Assembly (NCBI GenBank): GCA_000442125.1
Contig: KE546966.1
Coordinates: 2,281,471-2,345,470 of the forward strand
Source: Opeltia flavorubescens
Taxonomy: Eukaryota; Ascomycota; Lecanoromycetes; Teloschistales; Teloschistaceae
DNA length: 64,000 bases
Reading direction: 5' to 3'
The notes beneath the pieces are model-generated. The model had not been told where the DNA came from. It saw only the letters and a list, made by a program, of their open reading frames with translations, and did no database searches. Positions 13,221 through 25,364 of this stretch are shown here, one piece after another. The translations under genes and the position numbers were made by a program. Numbering within the stretch: position 1 is the stretch's first letter; the number at the start of each line of letters is the position of its first letter.

Positions 13221-14705
13221 ATGTTGTTCGGTAAACGAGAGGAGCCCGAAGTGGTCGAGGTACTCGAGCAAAGACGACCATCCAATGTCGAAGCAATGAA
13301 CCAGTTGCATCGCAAAAGTGTCTCCAACAGAGGTCTCACCGGTGCCTCCGCCCTCACCGTCCGGCAATCCATCATGCCAATCACCCTAGTCACAATCTTA
13401 TTCTTCCTCTGGGGCTTCGCCTACGGTCTCCTCGATGTCCTCAATGCCAAATTCCAAAATTCTCTGGGCATCACGGCGGCGAAAGCTGGAGGGTTGCAAG
13501 GCGCTTACTTTGGAGCGTATCTCATTGGGCCCCCCACATGGTCCGGATGGGTTGTGAGGAAGTTTGGCTATCGATGGACTTTCATCACTGGTCTTTGTGT
13601 TTACGGCGTCGGCGCGTTGATGTTCTGGCCCTCGGCTGTGTACAGATCTTTTGGCGGCTTCTGTGGCTCGCTATTCATCGTTGGATCTGGTTTGTCGACT
13701 CTGGAAACCTCGGCGAACCCTTTCATTGCGACTTGCGGTCCCCCAAGGCTTTCCGAATTCCGCCTCGAGCTTTCTCAGTCTTTCCAGGCTATTGGCTCCG
13801 TCATGGCTCCTCTCCTGGCTTCTCGTGTCTTCTTCAAGAACACCGATCCTCAAGATTTGTCGAACGTTCAGTGGACTTACCTAGGCATCGCTGCTTTCGT
13901 CTTCCTCTTGGCTGTCGTCTTCTATTTTGCTCCGATCCCCGAAGTCACGGATGCCGATATGGCGTTGCAAGCTGAGCAGTGTGCTGGTCTTACTGGCTAT
14001 GTGGACAAACCGATGAAGAAACAATGGAAGCTCTTCTTTGGCGTGGCGGCACAATTCTGCTACGTGGGCGCTCAGGTCGGTGTTGCATCGCAATTCATCA
14101 AGTACTCTGTCGAAAGCGCCAAAATCAGTGATGCAGCTGGCTCGGACCGCTATGCTATCGGCCAAGGTCTCTTCGCCATCGGTCGTTTCGCTGCTGCAGG
14201 TCTGATGATGTTCATGAAGCCACGATGGGTTCTGATGGTCTTCATGACCGGAGTCATGGTCTTTATCTGTTGCTCCATGGGCGTCGAAGGCGAGGGTGGT
14301 GTGGCAATGTTGACATTGGTGCTGTTCTTCGAGTCCTGCGTCTTCCCAACCATTTTCACCCTATCCATCCGAGGCCTCGGCCGTCATACCAAGCGTGGCT
14401 CCTCCTGGATTGTGGCAGCAGTCAGCGGCGGTGCTCTCTTCCCTTCCTTGACTGGATTGGTCGCCGATCACAAGAGCTATCACATCGCTATGTGCGTTCC
14501 TCTCGTCGGCTTCTTCGTTGCCTTCGCCTTCCCGATCTATCTAAACACCGTCTGCGCTCAGGAATTGGATGGATTCAGAGAAACAAAGATTGGATACCAT
14601 GGTGAGGGTGGAGACAACGGTGATCTTGCACGCGAAGGCCGGAGTCCCTCTTTGGTGCATGAGGAGAAGGGCCTTTCTCCCCTGGAGAAGGAGGTTGCAT
14701 ATTGA
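13221..14705 (+). CDS. MFS permease, FucP-type sugar:H+ symporter family
   Basis: Single exon, 494 residues, the family's usual size. Twelve hydrophobic segments follow a polar N-terminus of about 50 residues. Typical FucP-family features are FFLWGFAYGLLDVLN in TM1, AYFGAYLIGPP in TM2, and GSGLSTLETSANPF with the family-typical Glu and Asn. The central loop is short and the C-tail is polar (after FRETKIGYHGEGG). Family members import L-fucose, glucose or galactose by proton symport across the plasma membrane; the fungal substrate is not known from sequence. The start ATG lies in the context GCCAAGATGTTG, and a longer frame upstream lacks this protein's character. An AATAAA-like signal lies near 14876. 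Confidence 0.92.
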   Translation: MLFGKREEPEVVEVLEQRRPSNVEAMNQLHRKSVSNRGLTGASALTVRQSIMPITLVTILFFLWGFAYGLLDVLNAKFQNSLGITAAKAGGLQGAYFGAYLIGPPTWSGWVVRKFGYRWTFITGLCVYGVGALMFWPSAVYRSFGGFCGSLFIVGSGLSTLETSANPFIATCGPPRLSEFRLELSQSFQAIGSVMAPLLASRVFFKNTDPQDLSNVQWTYLGIAAFVFLLAVVFYFAPIPEVTDADMALQAEQCAGLTGYVDKPMKKQWKLFFGVAAQFCYVGAQVGVASQFIKYSVESAKISDAAGSDRYAIGQGLFAIGRFAAAGLMMFMKPRWVLMVFMTGVMVFICCSMGVEGEGGVAMLTLVLFFESCVFPTIFTLSIRGLGRHTKRGSSWIVAAVSGGALFPSLTGLVADHKSYHIAMCVPLVGFFVAFAFPIYLNTVCAQELDGFRETKIGYHGEGGDNGDLAREGRSPSLVHEEKGLSPLEKEVAY

Positions 14706-15383
14706 GAAGAGTTGGTAAATCCTGAACGCTGTACAAGAATGGGCGGTTTCATTTGTAAATATTCGGTTTGGCGGATTGCTTCGATCTGTATATACTGACC
14801 TTCTTGTACATACGATGCCTTTGGGTTCGCTTGATTTGATGCAGATAGACTGGTTAGCACTCAATGATGCACGAAATAAATCAAATTCAATGTCTTCATT
14901 GCATTTCTTCGTTTGTTTCAAGTATTGCTCTAATTACAATGTACTGTGTCTGGTGCCTCTGAGAAGGACCACGTGCAAAGCCCGAAACACATGGAATTGA
15001 CGTCATTCTTCAATTGTCTACCACTTCACTTTACCTTTTTCTTCCCTCTCAACCACAATCAGAACCCGGTATCGGACTACATCAATGTCAATTCACACTG
15101 CCATAGGTCGGAAAAGTATGAGTCTAATGATGCATCCTGACTGAGCGAGCGACAGTAGCGTCATGCGTGACAATCGCCGACCGAGGAACACCAACGCCAC
15201 GGATCGAACGGTTCCATGTATCTAATTCAAGCTGCATACACCTCAAATTCTCAAATCCCGACTTGCCTCAAGTGGGGGACCTTGAGAATGGAAGGATTCT
15301 GATACCGATCATACGAAATACATATCTAAACATGGCAGTACCAAAACACCCACCGCCCAGCTGGACAGCTATCATTTCAGAAA
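14706..15383. other. intergenic, permease 3' end / GMC promoter
   Basis: 678 bases between two same-strand genes. It contains a likely polyadenylation signal (ACGAAATAAATC near 14872) and otherwise no coding frame or repeat that I can support. Confidence 0.5.
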
Positions 15384-17549
15384 ATGGGTTCTCTTCCCAC
15401 TGACATCGACGTCTTCCTCTCCACCAAATTCACCCACCTCATCGTCGGCGGCGGCACCGCTGGCCTCGTTGTCGCTACCCGTCTCTCTGAACACCAGGAT
15501 CTTGTCGTTGGTGTCCTTGAAGCTGGGAAACCGGCTTATGATGAACCGGGCATCAATGTTCCAGGCAGGTTCGGCGAGACGCTGGGGACGGAGTATGACT
15601 GGCAGTTCGCGACTGTACATCAGCCGGGGTTGAATGGAAGACGTCTGCCTTGGCCGAGAGGAAAGGTGCTGGGGGGAACGAGCGCGTTGAATTTCATGAC
15701 GTGGAATCGAGGATGTAGAGAGGACTATGATGCCTGGGAGGAGTTGGGCGCCGAGGGATGGGGCTGGGATGATTTGTTGTGAGTTGAAACTTTGTGTCTT
15801 TCCCTTATCCTCCGTATTGCTTGGAAGAAGGAGTTGCTGACTCTGTCATTGTTGCTTTAGACCATTCTTCAAGAAAACCGAGCGCTTGCACCCATCCAAC
15901 GAGAAACACCAGTCTGTCAATCACTCCTACTTTGATGAAAAATCCCATGGTGCAGACGGACCAATCCACACCGCTTACTCGTCTCAATACGGTGCTTCGC
16001 ACCAGTATTGGCATGAAACTCTTCAGAACCTGGGAGTCGAGACCAACCGTAGCCATTTCTCCGGATCCAATGTCGGAGCCTGGACTTCTCTCACCAGCGT
16101 GGAGCCTGATCGGAGAGAGAGGAGTTACTCTGCCACTGCTTACTATCGGCCCATTTCAGGAAGGAACAACTTGATCGTTCTCACTGGAGCCACTGTCGAG
16201 TCAATACTGCTAGATCGAGATGAACATGACGAGGAATGGGTTGCTAAAGGTGCAGCATTCACGTACCAGGGGGAATCGTACAAAGTAAATGTGCAAGGAG
16301 AGGTCGTCGTGTGTGCTGGAAGCGTGCAGTCTCCGCAGCTGCTGGAGCTTTCTGGGATCGGGAATCCTGAGATCTTGAAAGCGGCGGGCGTGGATATAAA
16401 GATTGATAACCCGGCTGTTGGGGAGAACCTCCAAGAACATATGAGTATGCTGTCCTATCTTTTCCCTTTTCTACTCCTCTCTTCAATGTTTTCGTGACGG
16501 CTGTTAACGAAAGATACCTAGTGACCTGCACGATTTACGAAGTCGAGCCTTCACTGTCTACCGTCGAAGAATTGCGCACCGATTCCACTCTCGCCGCAGC
16601 CGCAGACAAAGAATACGAAGCCTCTCGCTCCGGTCTCCGTACCGCTATCCCCTCCTCCGTCGCCTATCTTCCCTTCTCCCACTACCTAGATCATACGGCG
16701 TTAAGCAAGATAGCCTCATCATCAGACCTCAAGCCGAGGATCAACAAACACGAAGACGAAAGCAAACGCACCTCCATCCTCCTTTCCCGCTTCCACCCCA
16801 ATACTTTCCTTGGCCAAATCGAATACAACTTCGACCTTAGCAACTACAGTCCCTACTACACCTCCCAACCAGGCAAGAAATACGCAACCATGTTACAAAT
16901 GCTGCAGTATCCCTTTTCCAAGGGTTCGATACATATTCCACCAATCTCCTCGCCCACCACAACCACAATGAACGACAACCAACCACCCGTTGAGCAGCAA
17001 TTTCGGACAACGGTCCACGACAAACCCACCATCGACCCCAAATACTACGAAGGTAAAGGCGGGGAAATAGATCTTGAAATGATGGCAGCAGCGCAGAAGT
17101 TTGGGGATAAGATCGTCAGGACACAGCCTTTGAATAAGATAATTGTGAAACGAGTCTGTCCTCCTGAGTGGCAAGGAGAGGAGGGAGAAGAGGAGGATTA
17201 TACGGCTTGGGTGAGGGATAATACGGTTACGGATTGGCATCCTGTTGGGACTTGTGCTATGGGCCCCTCAATTACCACCACCACCTCCTCAGCGAACTCA
17301 AATGGGGGTAATAGCGACGAGCGAATGACCACAAATGGCAGCGCGACTACGAACTCGATCATGAAGATCACGGGAGGAGCCGTGCTATCACCCCGTCTCA
17401 TCGTTCATGGCACGAAGAATTTAAGGGTTGTGGATGCGAGTGTTATGCCCCTGCAGATTTCGGCGCATTTGCAAGCGACGGTTTATGCGATTGCGGAGAA
17501 AGGGGCGGGGATGATCTGGGAGGATTGGTTGGAGGGTAGGAGTAGGTGA
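15384..17549 (+). CDS. GMC family FAD-dependent oxidoreductase
   Basis: Exons 15384-15778, 15861-16444 and 16522-17549 give 668 residues. Introns have GTGAGT and GTATGC donors and a TTAAC branch site in the second. The FAD-binding motif [19 protein letters not shown] is at about 19-37. GMC signature 1 ([14 protein letters not shown]) is near 91 and signature 2 ([15 protein letters not shown]) near 285. The catalytic pair is His in [11 protein letters not shown] (about 566) and His in SAHLQATVY (about 641). There is no signal peptide, so it is probably intracellular or peroxisomal, unlike secreted aryl-alcohol oxidases. A Ser/Thr/Asn-rich insert of about 38 residues lies between CAMGP and GGAVLSPRL, making the protein longer than the usual 580-620. 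Relatives oxidise alcohols, choline or sugars; this substrate is unknown. Confidence 0.92.
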
Positions 17550-18186
17550 TGAGGTGGGGTGAAGAGAAGAGGGGAGGGGGGGGGGAGAGGGGGGATGAGC
17601 GAGGGAGAGACAATACCTTTCGAATGTCCACACGATGGAAGCAGGCAAGGGAAAGGGTGATCAAAATAATATACTCAACCTCTACGCTACCGGAAGACCA
17701 CCATCGTGAAAGAGGTTACGGATATGAGTAGCCATGCCGGGCACAAGCTGGAAAGGGATGTTGTGGAGACAATTGGGCGTGCACGTCAAGTAAACGTCGG
17801 GGATAGTGAGTTAGCTTCAGACAAGTGAATCGTTCGTCATTACAAAACTAACTGCTAGTGGGAGCAGAAAGGACGATTTTATTCATCTTGTAGCAAGCAA
17901 CTGACAAACCGAAAATCATATATAGATTTACAAGATGGTATAGAGATACAAGACAAGAATCTTTAGCCTCCCACCCCATTCGCCCGTTTAATCCCCTCGA
18001 AGAATGGTGCATAGACGTGTGTCTATATCAGAAACAGATATCCTCCAAAAAAAAAAATTCGCCGCCGCCATGGTTCTTCCATTTCCCCTGTTTTCTTTTT
18101 GCTTTTTCCTTGTTTCTTCTTTTTTTTTCTTGTCCTTCATTTCCCTTTCCTTTCCCCCAACTTTTCCCTCTTACGGCGGGCACATA
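17550..18186. other. convergent 3' intergenic with A and pyrimidine tracts
   Basis: 637 bases between the 3' ends of two convergent genes. It begins with a G-rich stretch (17565-17620) and later has an A-run near 18048-18058 followed by a long C/T-rich tract to about 18165. No coding potential is supported. The short plus-strand frames across the tract are low-complexity Phe/Ser/Pro strings. Confidence 0.6.
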
Positions 18187-19901
18187 TCACGACGAATATT
18201 GCCTTACCTCCACCGTCCTCACAATCCCCTCCCTCACATCCACATCCCCTTTCTCCACATCCCCATTCCCCCTACCACCACCATTATCCCCCGGGCCTGC
18301 CGCACTAGCCATATACCCCATCGGCCTCTCTCTTTCTTCTGTATACCCAAATTTCCGATCCTCGATATCTAGGCGGCCCATTTCTAACCCTGCTGCGTCG
18401 CCTGCTCCAAGAGTAGAAGTATGTTGCGGTGACGAAGTTGACGTTGATGACAATGGCCATGCTGTCCCACCTCCTTTCCCACCACCGCTGGCGATGATCC
18501 GCTCTTCGCTTTCAGTGCGGAGATATCCGCTACTTGGGTGGGACCTTTTTGTCTTCATCATATTCCCCATCCCCCCCGCTTTACTGCCAAACCTACTCCC
18601 TGATCTTTGATCACCGCCGAGGGTGGGTCTTGGCGTACCATTCGATCCGCTCTGGCCGGTGCGCCGGGCGGATATAAACGCCGAGAGAGAAAATAGGCGG
18701 CTGAGGAGAGGCCAGAGATGCGGGACGTTGGACACGAAGACGGAGGTGGAGGCTTCGCCGACGTACCAGTTTAGGTATATTAGGGAGCCGTAGGGTTCGG
18801 TGAAGTTGTAGTATCGGTTTAGGATTGCGGAGAGGATCTATGGGGTTGTGTTAGTTAGGGTGGTGAGGGAGGGGGGGAGGGGAAGGGGGACGTACGACGA
18901 GTAGACCAAGGCTGAAGACGCCGCAGAGGATGATTTTTCTGTTGTTTGATCAGTTTAGTTTGGGGATAGGTGACTTTTGAATGGTGAAGGAGGAAGGGGA
19001 GGTACCTTTTTAAGGGTAAACGCGCTCTTATCAGAATTGGCAGTGGGATGTAGAGCATCATTAGATCGGAGGTTATGTTGAATACGGAGGCGGTGATTAG
19101 GTGGTTGTAGTACGATGCGCATTGTGCTGAGATTCATTGTCAGTAGTTCCTGGGCGAAGAGGGCAGGTAACATGTTGCAGTGGGTGAGAGGGAGCTTACA
19201 GTTGTCGACTGGGACTTGCCAATATTGTTGTATCGGTCGACACCAGACTGCCAGGTAGAGGATCTGTACGAGGACGTAGCCGAAGACGCAGTATGCTCCG
19301 ACGATTTTGACGAGTTTGTTTTGTTTCAGGCCCTGGCTGGAAAGGAAAATTCAGCTTTGACGAGGCTTTCGAACGCAAGGGTGAAAACGCACGTCATCTG
19401 ATGGTACAGTATCAACAAACAGGCTTTGCACAGCCATGTATTCGCCAGCATAAATTCCTCCAATATCATGACGAACTTGCTCCCGAAGATGGCATTATCC
19501 TTCTCCTCCGGTGTGAACTTCTCTGCAGCTCCAGCTGGAAGGTAGTTGCTGAGATTGTGCGATACCTGGTTGACGGAGACGATGACGCCGGTGAAGGTGA
19601 CCTTGAATATCCTTCAGTATTCATTGAATGTGGCGGCATGACTGCAGATGCGATTCGGGTATCTCGACGGCACAGCGCGGGAAGGATTTTCTTACGCAGA
19701 CGAAGACCATTATCCAGTCATCTATTTGGAGTTTCCTCCATGATCCAAGCAGGATACATCGAGATACGCTGTATTTGTGTCAGTGATGGCTTCTGTACGG
19801 ATAGAGAGCTAGACAGTGTACATTCTAGCTGCAACAAGCAAAAGTCCGAATGGATAGAGAGTCCATGACTCGATCTCGAGTGATCGGACTTGGCTCACCA
19901 T
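18187..19901 (-). CDS. Pth11/rhodopsin-like seven-TM integral membrane protein
   Basis: Seven exons on the minus strand, each join phase-checked: 19901-19822, 19768-19696, 19601-19393, 19336-19200, 19126-19006, 18938-18896, 18837-18187, giving 437 residues. The product runs MVSQVRSLEIESW, LQIDDWIMVFVCV, MTQGLKQNKLVKIVGAYC, QCASYYNHLITASVFNITSD, LPLKRKIILCGVFSL, ILNRYYNFTEPYGSLIY. This order is typical of the fungal rhodopsin-domain (DUF/Pth11-like, non-CFEM) family, including the LxxDDW loop, the NxxSDL-like TM6 start and the E-P-Y/W-E end. After TM7 comes a polar Gly/Ser-rich cytosolic tail of about 165 residues. Family members are plasma-membrane proteins, some thought to sense surfaces or act as GPCR-like receptors; a ligand cannot be inferred. 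The first exon rests on the ATG at 19901 and is the least certain. Confidence 0.87.
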
Positions 19902-21621
19902 CTCTGCTGATTGTCGAGGAGGTGTCTGCTATGCAGTAGGGTGGAGTAAAGAAGCAGAGTCAAAGGAGTGACTTTCCCATCATATGGAGGTTTCCTCCCA
20001 TGACGGATATCAGAAAAAATGGCATGGTCAATCACAGGAGATGTGACCGGCCCCCTGATCAAAAAAAGAGATCGAATAAGAGAGTCGATCGATCAACAGC
20101 TGTCACGCCAGAAGCAGATTGCCGAGAGTATATTGTACCTAATGCATCATTGGCGTCGACGGTTACAGTTAAGCAAATATCGGAAAGTCAAAAAGTAGAT
20201 GCCGGCCGTTGTTTGGTAATGGTGGGCCGGTGCTAACGCTTGGTCTGGAATTACTGGAAGTCGTTGAATGTGTGGAGGCCAGAAGTAAAGTCATGATTCG
20301 TACGGGAGGTAAAATAGACCTCCTTCATCACTGCGTCTTGCATGAAAGTCAAAAACGCCTCGGGACGGCAAATGATGGTGGTGATTGATGGCGTTGAGCA
20401 AAGCCCACTGGCGGGTCGAGAAGCAAGAGGAGGCTGGGGATCATTGCTTTTGCTCATTGGAGCTGGGATAGGAATTCGAGACGAATACCATATAGCTTGC
20501 GTTATTGGGTTTCGTTATGGATTGGAGACAGCGTGGGGGAGAGCTTGGAGTGTCAAGTGCAGGCCGATGCCGGCATTGAAAAAGGATTGGCCTTCAGTGG
20601 CTGTCTGTCTCCTTTCTTAAGTACCCATGTCGAAGCTACACCAACTGATGTTGCGGTGGATCCCTTTTGACTTTCCGGCTGGCTGCACTCGAGCGGATCA
20701 CAGAAACTTTGTTCGAGGTCAAGGTCCAATGATTGAGATGATGGTTCCCGGACGAACCCTGGACAATAGGCCTGTTCCAGCGCGGACAGCCGGCACTACG
20801 GGCGGCACTACAAGCGGCTCCACATCCCACAGCAAGCTTTATTGTACTAAGAGCGGGGCACCACATCCGCCATTAGCGCTGACCTCCCTACTCCACAACC
20901 GACTTCAATCCAAGAAAGTCAACAACACTTCTACCAAGTACAAGTAATTCAGTGGATGCAAGCCTCTATTGCTCGACCCATTTCAAATTCGACAAGGATC
21001 ATGATAGGCGACATTGCAAATCCCAAATGATCACCTCGCCTATGCATGCTCCATGCCTTAGGTGCAGGAAAAGGCTAGATAACCACTGCGCTTGCGACTA
21101 CCTGCATGCATGTCAATCTCCCCCAAGTCCTTTCTTGTGCCATCTTCTTGCGTCTTGTGGAGCCGCCCGATCCCGGAATTCTGGCCAACCGTTTCCACCT
21201 GCATCTCCTACTGCTTGGATGTCTACAGCACATGGTAGAACGTGAAACCGTTTGTCGTGTGCTGTCACAACCTCATGGAGAGCACAAGTATTTTGTAAGA
21301 CNAGGAGTGATGGAGCAACGTCAGAAAACCCTCGCTTACTCGGAACTAATGTCCGTGGCACGAGGATCCCGTCTCATAGTAACACACGATACCATGGTCG
21401 AAGGCACAACCCTCAGCCGACTAGTTGTCATGCTAATGCACTTCACCCAAACAGCCCCAAACAAACATGCGCACCAAGATTGTATCAAGGAGGCTCTAGG
21501 CCCGCACGTGGCGGACTTGGCCCGTTCACTTCATCCCATTGTCAATTCCTGATAAGATGTCATGTCTTGAACCTCAAATCAACACTTCGAGTCGCAATCC
21601 TATTCCATCACCATCATCACC
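19902..21621. other. intergenic, divergent promoter region
   Basis: 1.72 kb between the start of the minus-strand rhodopsin-like gene and the plus-strand NCS1 permease. It holds both promoters. One ambiguous base lies at 21302. Open frames here are short and have no recognisable domain. A CATCACCATCATCACCAT run sits just before the permease ATG. Confidence 0.5.
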
Positions 21622-23344
21622 ATGAATCACCCTGCCGTCCACATTTCAGCGGACAGGAAGTCCCAGGACGTTGAGAAATCAGCCGGCATTGACGTTTCCT
21701 CCCGAAGTACATCCACCGAGCAAGTCCCAGGACCTGTTGCGCCCATACCTGTACCTCGGAAGCTTTCGCAATGGAATCGCGAAATCGAAAGTCTTGCTGG
21801 CCTCGAGGCGCGAGGCATCACGCGCGTGCTACCAGAAGAGAGACACGAGGNTTCCCTGTTGGGATACATCCAGATGGCGCTTCTGTGGTTCAGCGCAAAC
21901 GTTTCTGCGAACAATCTTGCCGTCGGCATGCTAGGTCCGCTCTTGTTCAATTTGGGTTTTCTGGACAGCGCAATGTGTAGTGTCGGTGGAATTCTTGTCG
22001 GAGCCTCGGCGACTGCGTATATGAGTATTTGGGGAGCGCAAAGTGGCAATCGAACTATGGTATGTCTATCGAGTCTTCCATCGACCTGCGATTGGTGTCT
22101 GATGTTGGAGAACAGGTCGTTGCGCGCTACTTTATGGGTTATTGGCCAGCTAAGCTCACCTGCTTCTTGAACATGATCTTGATGGTTGGATACGGAACAA
22201 TCGACTGCATCATTGGCGGACAGATACTTTCCGCCGTCAGCGGAGGGAGCTTGTCAATCGTGGTCGGCATCGTTATTGTCGCCCTGATCAGTTGGTTGGT
22301 CGCCGTGTTTGGAATGGCAATTTTCCACGTCTACGAAAGGTACGGTTTCGGCGCTTCCTTACCCTACCATTTGCATGTCTCTTGGGCCATGCTTTTTGCT
22401 ATCGTTCGCATATACTAACACTCATACCAAACAGATGGGCATGGATCCCCCAACTCATGGTCCTCTTCATCCTCGTCGGATCCGCCGGCCCATCCTTCAA
22501 CGCCTCCCTCCAAAGTGTCGGTGACTCCGGCGCCGTAACAGCCGGCCGTCTATCATTCTTCTCTCTCCAACTCTCTGTCCCCGTATCCTGGGCCGCCGCC
22601 TCCTCGGACTTCTACGTCTACTACCCCGAAACCACCAAGCCGTGGAAATCCTTCACCATGACCTTAACAGGCCTAACCCTCTCCTTCGTCTTCGTAAACC
22701 TCATCGGTATCGGCTTAGGCTCTGGTGTCGCTACCAATCCCGTCTGGTCATCCGCCAACGACGTCTCTGCCGGTGCCCTCATTGTCGCGGGATTTGATGG
22801 ATTGAAGGGCTTCGGCGGCTTCTGCGGCGTCATCGTCGCGTTGGGCGTTATCTCGAATAATATCCCTGGAACTTATGCTTCTGCGCTCGGATGCCAGGTC
22901 CTCGGTCGATATGGAAAGATGGTCCCCCGATACCTGTGGGTCTGCGTCATTGTCCTCGTGTACTTCATCTGCGCTATTGCGGGCAGGGAACACCTTTATA
23001 CCATCTTCCAGAACTTCCTTGCGCTCATGGGGTATTGGGTCATGGTCTTTGTGTCTATTGTTCTTGAGGAACATTTCATCTTCCGCAGAGGGAGGGGTAT
23101 GGGGTTTGATTGGACTGCGTGGGAGGATAAGAAGCGCTTGCCTCTGGGGATTTCGGCGCTGACGGCATTTCTGGCGGGTTGGGCGGGTGCGATTATTGGC
23201 ATGGCGCAGACTTGGTATGTGGGTCCTGTGGCGGAGAAGGTCGGTGGTGTGGGGGCGGATATTGGCACTTGGCTTGGTATTGGCTTTGCGTTGGTGCTGT
23301 TCCCACCATTGAGGTATTTGGAGTTGAAGAAATTCGGGAGGTGA
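21622..23344 (+). CDS. NCS1 purine-cytosine permease (FCY2-like)
   Basis: Exons 21622-22059, 22116-22339 and 22435-23344 give 523 residues. Introns have GTATGT and GTACGG donors and an ATACTAACA branch in the second. A polar N-terminus of about 80 residues includes GLEARGITRVLPEER, a family hallmark. Twelve TM segments follow, with WFSANVSANNLAVGMLGPL (TM1), RYFMGYWPAKLTCFLNM, GGQILSAVSGGSLSIVVGI and WAWIPQLMVLFILVGSAGP in expected order. Family members carry cytosine, purines or related compounds with protons across the plasma membrane. Fungal genomes have several copies, so the exact substrate is open. An ambiguous base at 21851 makes one unknown residue in the N-terminal tail. Confidence 0.94.
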
Positions 23345-25364
23345 TTGTGTGGAATGAAGGGGGGGATTGAGGGAGGGGTTATTATAACGATAGGAGCTTA
23401 AGTGCATGTATATACAGGAGGCTGACCCTAAGGAGCGGCAAATTAGTATTATATTATACCTACTTGGATGGTACTTCTAGGCCTGTCACTATTCCGTATC
23501 AAAAACCATAGTGAGGCTTGCGTTGCTTGTGAGCTAGGACTCCGTTCCTGGCACCGAATTCTTCCGACAGCGACCGGGTATTCTTTCCCTTCTCTACGAA
23601 TCGATCCCGAACAAGATTAGCGTCGCAGATATCTTTTTTCCTTAGGAATAACCTTTTTCAATTTTTGTTCTAGTAATTCACCCCCTTCTTCCTTCGCGGG
23701 CTCACGGTCCTTCGGTCTCTCTACCTGCTGCCGCTGGAGCTGTTATTTTTCTTCGCCAGCTCTTGTTTGAGAATACTATCACAGTCTATTCGGTGAGGGT
23801 TACTTGAACCTGGGGGGGTTTGGAACTTTCGAGCTCGTTGGATTTTTCTTAGGACGGGGTGTTGGCTTTGAGGGGATGGGGGTTTATTGGAGGGTTTGTA
23901 GTGGATGTAATTTTCCTTTGGGGGGTGATTTTTGTTACTTTGATAGATTACACATGCCCGATTCTCTCCTATTGTGGAGGGAGTGGGTATAAATGTGATG
24001 ATGGAGGATAGGATGGGATTGGATTGCTTTCTTTTTAGTTTTTTTTGGACTGGAGTAGATACCATTGTTTTCCTTGATTTTCGGGACGGGTATGAAGGGC
24101 TGAATGTGCTTCAGTCTTGAATCTTTTGATTGTCAGTTGTCAATAGGGGTGAGTTGGGGAATGTGAATTGATCATGGTGGCCTTTGGTGACTCCGTTATT
24201 CTTGCCAGATTCAAGCGTTCAGAAGGCTTGGAAGTAAGACTTCGGTCAATCGTCTCTCTGATCGTAAACTATATGTACTCTCTCCTATTGGAGAGTGCCC
24301 TCTCGCTATCCTCTATTTCTAATGCAAATTCTATCTCGATATGTCTTCCTATCGATTTCGCTACTACTGATACCGCGCTGCCTACAACGCACCTTCCTGA
24401 TAACTGACCTACAGCATCAAGTCTTCGTCGTCGCGCCTTCCTGACATCCTCGTCAACGCACCTTCCTCGCACTCCGTCGAGAAGCGGTAAACGCAGGTGG
24501 ATCATGTTTTTGCTTCTTCTCTTTCTCTTCTTTTCCTCATCGTGCCCGCACCAGTTCCTTGACTCCACTCCTGCTTCAAATACACACTGTATCCATCTCT
24601 CTGCTAAACACTGCTCTGCATCCACTTGTATTGGTGCTCTCTCTCTTTGTTGCATCCTTCTTGCGTGATTGCATTGCTTGCGATGTCGTCCGTGCCTCGT
24701 GGTTTGCCCGTGTTCCCTCATTCCTCCCCAAGCCGTCCCCATACGGGCCCAACACTTGCATGGACAGTGGACCGTGACGTTGGATGCCTCCATCTCCAAG
24801 CATCGCATGATACCCGATTAGTTTGCATGTTAGATCCTCCGGTTCACTGCGTCTGTCGCTGACTACTGGCACAAATCCTATCGAGGAAATCATGTCGTTT
24901 ATTGGCCTCTCCACTTTGTCGCAGGAAAAACCATGTCACTGATATTTCCATCGATAAGCTTTTGGGAAAGCCGAGCTTGATATTTGATGAGCACAATGAT
25001 CTTGTATCAGCTCGTCATCCAGTATGACTCGGAGGATCATGGATCGGATGGATTACAGTACCAAATATGTGCCTCTACAAATGCTCGGTTCCTTATAGAT
25101 AGGTGATCTATGGTAATTACATTACCTGGTCCAGCTCCAACCGCTGCGAGTGAGTCATAGTACGAGTTCGAATGCGCTGATTTGAGCAGATTTCTCCTGA
25201 ATTGAGTATTTCCAGCAACCGATAGACAAGAAAATACTCTGTAATCCAATTGCTTCTCATCGTCCCTCCCTTTCTTGCATCATCCAAACCTCGACTGACT
25301 TTGCCAAGGGTTTCAATTTCATTCTCATCTATAAAGACGCATTGAGACCGCTATAGTCATCGCA
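23345..25364. other. 2.0 kb intergenic without recognisable gene
   Basis: It lies between two plus-strand genes. The longest minus-strand frame (24269-24808, 179 codons) is rich in Arg/Cys/His without domain character and looks like chance. The last 100 bases before 25365 are C/T-rich and probably the promoter and 5' UTR of the next gene. I see nothing else. Confidence 0.45.

Noticed and set aside
18060-18610. Plus-strand frames of 69-197 codons over the pyrimidine tract
   Set aside because: Low-complexity translation of the C/T-rich 3' region and of the antisense of the rhodopsin-like gene's last exon.
24269-24808. 179-codon minus-strand frame in the 2 kb gap
   Set aside because: Composition (Arg, Cys, His rich) is that of an antisense or chance frame; no domain, no splice partners.
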